DNA of 54,799 nt from Desulfocapsaceae bacterium (lineage in GTDB: Bacteria; Desulfobacterota; Desulfobulbia; Desulfobulbales; Desulfocapsaceae), in contig JARLHL010000083.1 in assembly GCA_031292275.1 (NCBI GenBank), positions 1-54,799 of the forward strand, given 5' to 3'. Positions within the stretch are counted from its first letter, which is position 1; the number at the start of each line of letters is the position of its first letter. Below are positions 35,173-43,163 of this stretch, in pieces. The notes under the pieces are model-generated. The model was not told where the DNA came from. It saw nothing but the letters and a program-made list of their open reading frames with translations, and searched no databases. The position numbers were made by a program, and so were the translations under genes.

Positions 35173-37076
35173 ATTTTGAGATATGCTTCGTAGTCGGCCT
35201 TGATGTCCGAAACCATTTCAAGCTCCGGAATCGGTTGTTCTTCAGGCTGCTGCCGGGTGGGCTCTATCGTGCGGGAGAGGCTGTCGGAACACAGGGGGGC
35301 CTCCACCTTGGCGCGGGCCTGAAAAACCGGATCCAAGAAATAAAGAATCTGACGGCCATAGATCGGCGACTGGCCTGCGGTGAATATGAGCATATCTCCC
35401 GGGGCCGTCACCTTGCCGGACGCGTCTTTCTGAGCGCCGGGCAGCCGCAGGCATTCGTCCGGAGTTAAAAGCGGCCGAGAGGTCTCCGATATGCTGGTGG
35501 ACCGAGATCCGCCGCTTTTCCCTCCGGACACTGACGTTTTTTTTATCACCACAGTGGTGGTGCCGGTGAGCTTGGACAGATACTCCGCCGTCTCCGGCAG
35601 GTTGGGCGCGTAGGCGATCCGCACATGGCAGTTGGCCATCAGGGCGTTGTACTGACCGTAGGCGGAATTGAGCTGTTTGGTGTCCTGGACGATGAAATAC
35701 CCCTTGATCCCGTATCCGGCCATGTAGGCTATGCCCCGCTCAACGATGGGCAGCTTGCCCAGGCTTGTGAACTCATCCAGCATCAACAGCAGCCGGTGTT
35801 TATAGGCAGCCTTGCCCGCCCCGTCGGCAAACTCCATTTTTTCCGTCAGCCTGCCCAGCAGCTGGGTCATGAAGATCCTGAGCAGAGGCCGCAGCCGGTC
35901 GATATCCGCAGGCGAAATCACCAGATACAGATTGACAGGCAAATCGTGGTTCATCAGGTCGCTGATCCGAAAGTCGCAGGCAGAAATATTTTTGGCCACC
36001 ACCGGGTCACGATAGAGCGCCAGATTGGAGGTGGCAGTCGAAACCACGCCCGCCATCTCCTTGTCAGCCTTGGCCAGCATGCCGCTTGCAGCCGACGCGG
36101 CAAAGACATGGGCGGCCTGGCCAAATTCGGGAGAGAGCTCCGGATAGATCTTCTGCAGCATGCCGGCGTGATCCGTATCCAGTATCTCTTCGAAAAGAGC
36201 CTTCGGACCGCCCGCCCGTTCCGGGTCCTCCAGCATCACGGACACGTCGTACAGGCTCGCGGTCCGGCTCAGGTCATGCCTGGTTTTTATCAAGCAGTGG
36301 AGCAGGACCCCGCCGAAAAATCCGAAGGCAGCCTTGTTCCAGTAATCGGTTAACCCCTTGCCGTCCGGATCGAGCACCATATTTGCGATCTGCTGTATGT
36401 CTGCAATAGCCCGTTCGCCATCTAGCCGGATCTCTTCTAAGGGATTGAAGCTGGCGGATCTTCCCAGATGATCCGAGGGATCGAACCGCAACGTTTTATG
36501 ACCCTGGCTGGAAAGATAGCCTGTGGTCAAGGCGAAATTCTCTCCCTTTATATCGAGTACCACCGACGAATGCTCCCAGGCCAGCAGGGTAGGCAGGATC
36601 AGCCCCACGCCCTTTCCGGACCGGGTTGGAGCAAAGCAGAGAATATGCTCGGGGCCGTTGTGCCGCAGATACAGATGCTGCTTGCTTTTCTTGTCGAACC
36701 AGCCGCCTACATACACGCCTTCACCGCTTAAATACCCAATTTCCTTAATATCCCTGTAGACTGCCCAGCGAGCCGATCCGTGCAGATCATCCCGGCCTTT
36801 CATGTTCCGGCTCGCCGCAGCCAGCAGTATGCCGCAGAACAAAAGCGGGCCTGCAAACACCAATGTGGCCCTGTCGAGCAGGTGCTGCACGGCAGGCTGC
36901 CCCCAAAGGCTCGCCGGCCAATGCAGAACCGCCAAAGGCCTTCCGCCGGTCGCCTTCCAGGAAAACCAGAATGCGACGGCCAGGCCCCAGACTGCGGGAA
37001 CGATAATCGCTGCCCAGCGCCACGGGCTTTTCTGCTTCTTCCTGCTGATATGGCCGTATTGCTCTTGCGTTGGCAT
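35169..37076 (-). CDS. traG: TraG/VirD4 coupling protein
   Basis: The 635-residue ATPase links the relaxosome to the channel. Two N-terminal membrane helices (about 22-38 and 72-88) are followed by Walker A APTRSGKGVGL near 150 and Walker B LLLMLDEFTSLG. The VYVGGWFDKK and LRHNGPEHILCFAP blocks are typical of TraG. Start chosen at 37076 (AAGAGGTACC upstream); the in-frame ATG at 37169 would reach back into the preceding gene. Near the end ADYEAYLKM overlaps traF. Confidence 0.9.
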   Translation of the reverse strand: MPTQEQYGHISRKKQKSPWRWAAIIVPAVWGLAVAFWFSWKATGGRPLAVLHWPASLWGQPAVQHLLDRATLVFAGPLLFCGILLAAASRNMKGRDDLHGSARWAVYRDIKEIGYLSGEGVYVGGWFDKKSKQHLYLRHNGPEHILCFAPTRSGKGVGLILPTLLAWEHSSVVLDIKGENFALTTGYLSSQGHKTLRFDPSDHLGRSASFNPLEEIRLDGERAIADIQQIANMVLDPDGKGLTDYWNKAAFGFFGGVLLHCLIKTRHDLSRTASLYDVSVMLEDPERAGGPKALFEEILDTDHAGMLQKIYPELSPEFGQAAHVFAASAASGMLAKADKEMAGVVSTATSNLALYRDPVVAKNISACDFRISDLMNHDLPVNLYLVISPADIDRLRPLLRIFMTQLLGRLTEKMEFADGAGKAAYKHRLLLMLDEFTSLGKLPIVERGIAYMAGYGIKGYFIVQDTKQLNSAYGQYNALMANCHVRIAYAPNLPETAEYLSKLTGTTTVVIKKTSVSGGKSGGSRSTSISETSRPLLTPDECLRLPGAQKDASGKVTAPGDMLIFTAGQSPIYGRQILYFLDPVFQARAKVEAPLCSDSLSRTIEPTRQQPEEQPIPELEMVSDIKADYEAYLKM

Positions 37077-37087
37077 TGTGGTACCTC

Positions 37088-37570
37088 TTATTCTTTTACT
37101 TTTTTCAGCCGGGCTGATAATCCTTCGGCAACCTGCCGGGCCACGCCTGGCCCTTCGCAAACCACACAAAAGGATGCTCCATGATCCAAAGCCACTTGAT
37201 CGACAATTGCTTCGACGGCCTTCGGTATTTGTTCTACGACACCGTTCTTGACGGAAAGCATGTCTTCACCGCCTGCGGTATGGGGAAGATTGAAGGGACG
37301 AATGTCCTTTTGAGTCCTGCCGCAAGGCAGGGAATGGTTGCCGCCACCGGTCATGTACAGAATTTGGAAGGGACTGCTTTCCGTATGCGTTTCCAGGAAA
37401 TTGCCTCCATCGATCTTGCCGGCAAACGCGTCGGAGATGCACTCGACGCTGCCAACGACAAAGAACTCATATTCTTTGTCTGCCGGAGTCCCGATATTTA
37501 CGATGCGGCCATCGCTGCACTCAATGTGCAATGGACCTTCCCCGGGGGAGTGCAATAAGGTTTTGTTCAT
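37088..37570 (-). CDS. Unidentified protein between trbI and traG
   Basis: 160 residues from ATG 37570 (AAGGG upstream), or 177 from ATG 37621. No signal or membrane segment. Contains a GGGNHSLPCG turn and a C-terminal GASFCVVCEGPGVARQVAEG segment that suggests a Rossmann-like strand-turn. I recognise no family. The opposite strand also has a 125-codon open frame here (37181-37558), but strand consistency within the gapless operon favours this one. Confidence 0.5.
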   Translation of the reverse strand: MNKTLLHSPGEGPLHIECSDGRIVNIGTPADKEYEFFVVGSVECISDAFAGKIDGGNFLETHTESSPFQILYMTGGGNHSLPCGRTQKDIRPFNLPHTAGGEDMLSVKNGVVEQIPKAVEAIVDQVALDHGASFCVVCEGPGVARQVAEGLSARLKKVKE

Positions 37571-37630
37571 CGATAAGCCCTTTTGAAAACAATATTCTTT
37601 GTGACATTTTTGCCTGAGCATCAGACACCG

Positions 37631-37765
37631 TTATTCCTCCCAACTTGTGCTATTATCCATAAGCTGCTTTTCACAGTCCGGGCACAAGCTCCCTTCGGTC
37701 GGTGATCCACATCCTGCACACAGAAAGAGGTCTTGCAGGTCATTATCGTTTTGCTTCGGCATCAT
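37631..37765 (-). CDS. 44-residue zinc-ribbon protein
   Basis: A short gene with FLCAGCG and, 10 residues on, LCPDC: a four-cysteine zinc ribbon. Its ATG (37765, with a second in frame at 37762) overlaps the trbI stop (ATGATG/TGA), so translation is coupled. It has an acidic tail and ends in TAA at 37631. It is too short for routine gene callers and I know of no named conjugation counterpart. Confidence 0.6.
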   Translation of the reverse strand: MMPKQNDNDLQDLFLCAGCGSPTEGSLCPDCEKQLMDNSTSWEE

Positions 37766-38967
37766 TTTTTCACGTATGTATAAGGTCCTTTAAAAACCAC
37801 ATCCTTGGTGACGATCACGTTGAACTGGTAGCCGGGACGGATCTCCAGGGTCGGCTTGATATTCAGATTGCGCTGCAGAAGCGTCAAGGTTGTCTGCCCG
37901 AGCTGGGCCGCAAGCGCTGCAGCCATTGAATCCTGGACCGTGGAGGACTGTGCTGTGCTGTTGTTGCTGTTGGAGACGCTGTCCATCGCATAGCTCGTGC
38001 TGCCGGTGATCAGGCTCATCAGCAAGGCAGAGCCGAATATCCGCAGGTAATGGTTATTCACCTGGTCGGTAAAACCCGCGTATCCGGACATATCCGCTCC
38101 CGGCATGGCCCCCAGCGTTATGGCGGATCCATCAGGGAAAATGACCCGGTTCCAGGCGATCAGGACCCTTTCCTGCCCGTAGATAATCCGCGAATCATAG
38201 ACACCGAAGAGCTTGGAGCCCTGCGGTATCAGCAGATGGTCACCTGACGCGGTGTCATAGACGTTCTGCGACACCTGGGCGATCATGCTGCCCGGCAGAT
38301 CCGAGTTGATTCCGGTAACCATTATGCCGGGAATGACGGTTCCGGTTTTTATCTCAAACATGTTGCCTGCTTCCCGCGTGTAGGGTGACAGCCACTGGTC
38401 GCGCTCGGACCGCGTAGAGAATTCCTCCTTGTCGCGGTCGGCCGCCGGGTCGTAGACGTTGTCTCCTGTTTTAGCAAGATAGGCCGACGAATCAGTTTTT
38501 CTTGCCTGCACATCCGCAGTCTGCAGACGCGTTCCTGTAGCTTGCTGCTGATTATTCTGCCTACCCGAATCCGCAGGCCGCTTGGCTATCAAAGGGGATT
38601 TCAGGGCCTTGGTGAATTCCTCCTCCTTTTGCCTGCGCAGGTTGCGGGAATATTCATCTTCCTTCCTGTCCTCATTTCTTCCGTCGCCCGCGCCCGATAG
38701 TCCGCTGATGCCTCCTTGCGGAGGAGTTTGAACAGCCAAGCCGCCGTTTGAAGAAAGACTGCCTTCCAAATCCATCAAGCGCTGTTCTGATACCGGAGCC
38801 GTCTTTTTCGCCTCCTTCTTTTTGTGAGATCCGCTGAAATTGACGCTGTAAAACAACACACAGAACAGGACCAGGAGCGCCAGTCCCCCGGCGTAAAGAG
38901 GCCATTTGCGCATCTTATCCGCCTGGACGTCAGGCCGTTTCAGGCTATTGGGACTTTTCTCAGACAT
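37762..38967 (-). CDS. trbI: TrbI/VirB10 channel protein
   Basis: A 401-residue envelope-spanning scaffold. One inner-membrane helix (WPLYAGGLALLVLFCVLFYS, about 23-42), then a Pro/Gln/Lys-rich periplasmic linker, then the conserved C-terminal barrel with FEIKTGTVIPGIMVTGINSDLPG and GVYDSRIIYGQERVLIAWNR as in VirB10/TrbI. It forms the core complex with TrbG and TrbH. ATG 38967 has GGAGG upstream; TTG 38973 is an in-frame alternative. Confidence 0.9.
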   Translation of the reverse strand: MSEKSPNSLKRPDVQADKMRKWPLYAGGLALLVLFCVLFYSVNFSGSHKKKEAKKTAPVSEQRLMDLEGSLSSNGGLAVQTPPQGGISGLSGAGDGRNEDRKEDEYSRNLRRQKEEEFTKALKSPLIAKRPADSGRQNNQQQATGTRLQTADVQARKTDSSAYLAKTGDNVYDPAADRDKEEFSTRSERDQWLSPYTREAGNMFEIKTGTVIPGIMVTGINSDLPGSMIAQVSQNVYDTASGDHLLIPQGSKLFGVYDSRIIYGQERVLIAWNRVIFPDGSAITLGAMPGADMSGYAGFTDQVNNHYLRIFGSALLMSLITGSTSYAMDSVSNSNNSTAQSSTVQDSMAAALAAQLGQTTLTLLQRNLNIKPTLEIRPGYQFNVIVTKDVVFKGPYTYVKK

Positions 38968-38969
38968 TT

Positions 38970-39401
38970 TCAATCCTCCGTTTTTAGAGCAGAGAATCCC
39001 GCTTCCGGCGCACCGACGGCGGTATATGTCCTTGTGACGGTCATCCTGCCTTTGACTGGATCAGAGATAATGAGCTTCAGATAGAGTGATGTCCTTCCAG
39101 AAAGACTATCGAGGACATAGGTCACCCTCACCGCGTCTTTTTCGCTGCCAGAAAGAGTAAAACCCTTGGCCCTGAGGCCGTTCTCAAATTCCTGGCTGAA
39201 ATTGTTCCGATCCTGGGGGGCTGCCAGGTCGATTGCGGTGTGTCCCGGAGGATAGAGGCCTGTTATATAGGTCACGGCATCCACCGCGATCTGCTGCGCC
39301 GTTTCGTTGGACGCGACGCCTACAAACGAATTACCCCCATTGTAACTGCCGGCGCAGCCGGCGAGGAGCAGACAGAGTAAAAGTCCGGCTATCCGTTTCA
39401 T
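38970..39401 (-). CDS. trbH: TrbH-like outer-membrane lipoprotein
   Basis: 143 residues with a lipoprotein signal (MKRIAGLLLCLLLAGC; cleavage before Cys16), then a periplasmic domain. Its place between trbG and trbI is that of TrbH/VirB7-like lipoproteins, which stabilise the outer-membrane ring. Overlaps trbG by 4 bases. Confidence 0.75.
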   Translation of the reverse strand: MKRIAGLLLCLLLAGCAGSYNGGNSFVGVASNETAQQIAVDAVTYITGLYPPGHTAIDLAAPQDRNNFSQEFENGLRAKGFTLSGSEKDAVRVTYVLDSLSGRTSLYLKLIISDPVKGRMTVTRTYTAVGAPEAGFSALKTED

Positions 39402-40270
39402 GGTTTCTCCCTCCGTATTTCGACGCTCTCCTGATCGGAGCCGACGCCATCGATCAGGGCGATGGTATCGAACAGGCCGTCCACCATCATGGTCAAATGT
39501 TTCACCCGGTAGTTCACCAGTAGGTCCTTCTTTCCCTTGCGGATCAGCAGCACGGGCATGTCGCCGTTCTTTGCTGATTGAGGAAGCCGGATATAGGTTT
39601 TTTGACCGTCGTCATAGACCCGGTCGGGCTTCCAGGAGGTGGAGCCGTCGACGCTGTAATTGAAATTTAGCTTTGAGAGATCTACGGCATGGCCCTCCGC
39701 ATCGCTGGTCGACTGCCATTCCCTGTCTTTTTCCTTCTCCTCTTTTTCCTGTTTCGCCATGCGCTTCAGATCATCGTTATAGACAAAGCCGACATAGGGT
39801 GTGTAGCCAGTGCGCTGGGAGATCAGCCGGAGGTGATAGACCCGGCGGTCCGTGGTGATGATGGCACTTGATTCAAGGCCTGCGTCCACGGGCTTTATGA
39901 AGATATGGGTGGCAGCCCCAGCCATCCCCGATTCGACCATCCAGCGGGCCGAGTCGCCCACGACAATTTCATTGATCTTTTCCCCGGGCTCAAACTCCAC
40001 GTCACAAACCTGCATCGGGGCAGCGATGATGGTGGGCACGCTTGCCCCATGCACGTATACGAGCTTGCCGCCTGAGGATATATAAGGCTGTATGTCGGAG
40101 GACCATTGGCCTGAAAGCAGCAATGTCTTCTTTTCCTTTTCCGTCAGCGGGACCTCGGTCTTATCCAGGTATTCCGTCACGGAATGCGGAGAAGCAGGGG
40201 CGCTCGCCGCCGATATGGCCGGAGGTGAGACCGACAGGATCAATGCAAGATACAGCAGACGTTTTTTCAT
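39398..40270 (-). CDS. trbG: TrbG/VirB9 channel protein
   Basis: A 290-residue periplasmic protein with signal peptide (ending near AISAASA). Conserved segments are VCDVEFEPGEKINEIVVGDSARW and a VYHLRLISQRTGYTPYVGFVY block, followed by FNYSVDGSTSWKPDRVYDDG. It forms the outer-membrane ring with TrbH and TrbI. ATG 40270 overlaps the trbF stop (ATGA) and has GGAG upstream; the longer upstream frame lies inside trbF and is discarded. Confidence 0.9.
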   Translation of the reverse strand: MKKRLLYLALILSVSPPAISAASAPASPHSVTEYLDKTEVPLTEKEKKTLLLSGQWSSDIQPYISSGGKLVYVHGASVPTIIAAPMQVCDVEFEPGEKINEIVVGDSARWMVESGMAGAATHIFIKPVDAGLESSAIITTDRRVYHLRLISQRTGYTPYVGFVYNDDLKRMAKQEKEEKEKDREWQSTSDAEGHAVDLSKLNFNYSVDGSTSWKPDRVYDDGQKTYIRLPQSAKNGDMPVLLIRKGKKDLLVNYRVKHLTMMVDGLFDTIALIDGVGSDQESVEIRREKP

Positions 40271-40971
40271 TTTGTTACTCCAAGTGTTTTGGTCGTCGAT
40301 ATTGATTTGATATATATGCCGCCGGGGTTGTACATGAGGATGGCGTCCGATTCGGGCGGAGTGATCTGAACGGTGCAGATGGCCTCGTAATTCTGCTGTT
40401 CCAGCACGATGCCGGTCTGACTGCTGACCGTTTCCTGCCACTCGACGCGGTAGGACTCATTGCTGACCGGCAGCGGCAGGCCTTTTATGTCCACATGAAC
40501 AAGCTTGCCGGCCTTGGCGATCGTGTAGGGATTGTTATCCGTATACCATTGTTTGAGTGCATTTCTGGCCCCGCCTGTGGTGAAATAGGACAGCCGGTTT
40601 ATCATTTTCTTCTGGAGTTCAACGTCAGCGGTAACCGTCCGCCAGTCATTGATTATGCCGATAATTTGCGACTGGATAAGATGGTTGGGTGATGTGCTGA
40701 GTTGATCCGCCCTGCCTACGGCCATAGCATTGCCCAACTTGTCCACCTCAATGATGTACGGCACGATTTTTTTCTGCTTGATCTGCATCACGTTTCCGCT
40801 GATGGATATGACGGCAATGCTCAGGCAGACAAAGGCAACCAGCCTCCATTGCGCCGCCAGGCTGACATAGGACCCGTACCGTTCCAGCCATTCTTCCCGC
40901 GCGTTGAGATAGGGATTGCCGCTATTCTTGTTGCGAGCGTCCTTTCTTGATTTTTTCTCACTGAATTTCAT
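40267..40971 (-). CDS. trbF: TrbF/VirB8 inner-membrane protein
   Basis: A 234-residue bitopic protein: cytoplasmic N-terminus with NPYLNAREEWLERYGSYV, one membrane helix (WRLVAFVCLSIAVISISGNV), then a periplasmic NTF2-like domain (PYIIEVDKLGNA near 71). The start and order identify TrbF/VirB8, the assembly factor bridging TrbL/TrbE and the core complex. The C-terminus contains IYIKSISTTKTLG. Confidence 0.88.
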   Translation of the reverse strand: MKFSEKKSRKDARNKNSGNPYLNAREEWLERYGSYVSLAAQWRLVAFVCLSIAVISISGNVMQIKQKKIVPYIIEVDKLGNAMAVGRADQLSTSPNHLIQSQIIGIINDWRTVTADVELQKKMINRLSYFTTGGARNALKQWYTDNNPYTIAKAGKLVHVDIKGLPLPVSNESYRVEWQETVSSQTGIVLEQQNYEAICTVQITPPESDAILMYNPGGIYIKSISTTKTLGVTK

Positions 40972-40985
40972 TGAAAATCCTCTTC

Positions 40986-42200
40986 TTATTTGTTAGATTT
41001 TTCTTCCTCTTCAAAGGTATTTTTAGCGACTTTCATGGTCTTTGCGGCATCCGCCCCCGCACTTCCCTGGGGCGGGTTGTTCGCCGCTCTTGCTGCGGTG
41101 AGGTTGTCATTCATGATTGAACTCATGCGCTGGCCTACTGAGCCATGGGAGTTTTTCATATTCCGGGCCTCCTGATTGGAGGCCCAGAGGTTTTTGGCCG
41201 TCTGGCCGATTTTGCCAAATCCGGATGCTCCTTGCTCGTTGGCCATTCTGGCGGCGTTGATGGTTGTCTGGGCGCTTCTTGCAGCAGCTACTCCGCCGGT
41301 CGCGGCAACAGCGCCTGCAGCCATTACGGCAGCGGCAGAAGACGCCAAAGAGGACCCGCTGCCGGTATGCGATCCGGTAATGATGCCCGCAACAATCTCG
41401 GGCAGGGTCTTGACCAGAGCGAGAAGCACGATGGAAGCCGCAAGCAGGACAAATAAGTCGTCGAATTTCGTGGAAACGTTAGTCCCAAAATCATTTATGA
41501 ACGAAAGTCCGACACCAAGAACCAATTGCATAACGAACAACTTAAAGGCCACGGCAAGCGCATAACGCATGGTGTTGATTGCAAAATCTTTAAAGATAGA
41601 ACTCCCGCCGAAACCCAGCAGTATGACGGCTGCGTTCATGGCGATGTAGGATTCGCAGAGGATAAGAACTATCTGAGCAGTCATCATGGCATAACAAAAG
41701 AGGATGATGCCGCCCATGATCATGTACGCCAGTGAATCAATAGGCTGCCATCCGTTACAAACAGTAAGGATCTGTTTTAAAATATTTAATCCTGTCCTAA
41801 AAGGTGACGCGTTGATGTCCGGAGCGCCAATAGCGTTGCCTATTCCGTTGGGACCAGAGAGGCCATTGATAATATCTGCCGTCCATTCATGGTAATGGGT
41901 GATCACTGAAAAAATGAACCCGGCAAAGAGGAGTATCATGCAAAATTGCTTGATGGTGTCCGCTATCGACGCCTGGCTGAGAACGCATTTAATGCCCATG
42001 ATTGCCACATCAAGCACCAGGCACAGATAAAACAGATATTGGGCATACGCCTGCAGAGCGTTGCCGTAGACGGTTGCCTTGTCATAAAACGCTGTAGTTA
42101 ACTGGCTCATTACATTGTCGTTGACTTCCGCATAACAATTTGTGGAAGCTGAAATCGCTAACATTGCTACAACAAAAGGGAGGATTATTCTTATGCGCAT
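40986..42200 (-). CDS. trbL: TrbL/VirB6 polytopic membrane protein
   Basis: A 404-residue protein with signal peptide (MRIRIILPFVVAMLAIS, ending near CYA), at least five hydrophobic segments, then a Ser/Ala/Gly-rich cytoplasmic tail rich in AAAVMAAGAVAATGG. It forms the inner-membrane pore. ATG 42200 (GAGG eight bases upstream). The octamer ATGCGCAT at 42193-42200 is shared with the start codon of the divergent lipoprotein gene, so each message carries the other's start region. Confidence 0.85.
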   Translation of the reverse strand: MRIRIILPFVVAMLAISASTNCYAEVNDNVMSQLTTAFYDKATVYGNALQAYAQYLFYLCLVLDVAIMGIKCVLSQASIADTIKQFCMILLFAGFIFSVITHYHEWTADIINGLSGPNGIGNAIGAPDINASPFRTGLNILKQILTVCNGWQPIDSLAYMIMGGIILFCYAMMTAQIVLILCESYIAMNAAVILLGFGGSSIFKDFAINTMRYALAVAFKLFVMQLVLGVGLSFINDFGTNVSTKFDDLFVLLAASIVLLALVKTLPEIVAGIITGSHTGSGSSLASSAAAVMAAGAVAATGGVAAARSAQTTINAARMANEQGASGFGKIGQTAKNLWASNQEARNMKNSHGSVGQRMSSIMNDNLTAARAANNPPQGSAGADAAKTMKVAKNTFEEEEKSNK

Positions 42201-42429
42201 TAATATCGCCTCGATGGTCTTGGTATGTTTTTTGGGCGGAATGTTGCTGTCAGCCTGCAAAGAAAAAATTGACGTCGATTCACTTACTGCGGAGCAAGCA
42301 CATGCACTCACTCCGGATCAATTAAAATCTCTCACCCCCCAAGAGAGAGTGAAAGTCCAACAGAGGGCTGCATTCTTTGTCGATCCCAAACGTGATTTTT
42401 CCAGTAGCGACAAACCATTACCTCGGTAA
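42193..42429 (+). CDS. Small lipoprotein in the trbK slot, inverted; entry-exclusion candidate
   Basis: 78 residues on the strand opposite to the whole operon. Lipoprotein signal with lipobox LLSAC (Cys22), then a helical EQAHALTPDQLKSLTPQERV region and the tail DFSSSDKPLPR. AGGGAGG lies eight bases before ATG 42193. In trb operons ordered E-J-K-L-F, the gene between J and L is trbK, the exclusion lipoprotein, so position, size and export fit TrbK although the orientation is reversed. Its last 12 bases overlap trbJ, whose product ends in almost the same residues (DFSSCDKPLPR). Exclusion function is inferred. Confidence 0.7.
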   Translation: MRINIASMVLVCFLGGMLLSACKEKIDVDSLTAEQAHALTPDQLKSLTPQERVKVQQRAAFFVDPKRDFSSSDKPLPR

Positions 42430-42440
42430 CGGTTTGTCGC
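42407..42440. repeat. 16-bp inverted repeat joining the ends of two convergent genes
   Basis: GCGACAAACCATTACC (42407-42422) and GGTAACGGTTTGTCGC (42425-42440) pair at 15 of 16 positions around a 2-base centre. Each arm encodes the DKPLPR-stop end of one gene: the plus-strand lipoprotein (stop 42427-42429) and minus-strand trbJ (stop 42418-42420). It could fold as a hairpin in either RNA and act as a bidirectional terminator or processing site, but there is no U-tract. Confidence 0.8.
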
Positions 42441-43161
42441 ATGAGCTGAAATCATGATCGCCTGGAGCAGTGGCCTTTCTCCATTGCTCCATCCTCAGCT
42501 CATCATTTTTTTCAGCCTTCATCTGGCTGGAAACCATCGATTGGGTGTTGGTGGCCACCAGTTCCCGCAACGCCCGCGCTTCCTGGATCTGGATGACCGA
42601 CAGCTGATTTCCCGCCTGAATGGCCTGCATCTGGCCGTCAGGTGTTGAGGTCAGCTGGTTGATATGGTCCTGCAGCCCGCCCGAGTCCTGAAGATCGGCC
42701 AATTGTTTGCCGCTCAACTGAAACGTCGCCTGCGATGCCCTGTCGACTTCCTGCGACCAGTTATCCTGGTAGGACTGCAGTTGCTGGTTGTTGATGTTTG
42801 AGAATGTTGTTCGCTCCGGATACTGGTTATTGAATATCTGCGCAAGCGAGGTGAGATCGCCGCGCTGGACGTTCAACTGGACCGTCAGCTGCGCAAGTTG
42901 AGTAAGGCCGTTGACTGCGGAAGGCAGCTTCTTGGTGTTTTGCAGCATGTTGTTGACCATGGTGATTTGCTGCTCGGTCTGCCGCATGGATTGTTCGGTC
43001 TGAGATATCAGTTCCGAGAGTTGCTCAATGTTTGTGATTTGGTCCAGTATCTGTTGGATTATCGTGCTGCAGTTGCTGCAGAATATCGCCCGGCTTGGGG
43101 CGGCTGAGGTTGATAACAGCAGAGCGGTGACGATAATTATTACTGTTTTTTTTAATTTCAT
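42418..43161 (-). CDS. trbJ: TrbJ/VirB5 pilus-associated protein
   Basis: A 247-residue exported protein: signal peptide ending near PSRA, then IFCSNCST (the Cys-x2-Cys seen in TrbJ), a long Gln-rich coiled-coil region (QTEQSMRQTEQQITMVNNML) and a C-terminal helical segment. VirB5-type proteins sit at the pilus tip and mediate recipient contact. The extreme C-terminus, DFSSCDKPLPR, is shared with the neighbouring inverted lipoprotein. Confidence 0.85.
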   Translation of the reverse strand: MKLKKTVIIIVTALLLSTSAAPSRAIFCSNCSTIIQQILDQITNIEQLSELISQTEQSMRQTEQQITMVNNMLQNTKKLPSAVNGLTQLAQLTVQLNVQRGDLTSLAQIFNNQYPERTTFSNINNQQLQSYQDNWSQEVDRASQATFQLSGKQLADLQDSGGLQDHINQLTSTPDGQMQAIQAGNQLSVIQIQEARALRELVATNTQSMVSSQMKAEKNDELRMEQWRKATAPGDHDFSSCDKPLPR

Positions 43162-43163
43162 TA

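Noticed and set aside
37181-37558. A 125-codon plus-strand frame opposite the unidentified gene at 37088-37570
   Set aside because: It has no recognisable family, and the surrounding gapless minus-strand operon favours the other strand, though neither is proven.
39398-40441. Extended trbG frame with 57 extra N-terminal residues
   Set aside because: The extension lies inside trbF; the coupled ATG at 40270 begins a proper signal peptide.
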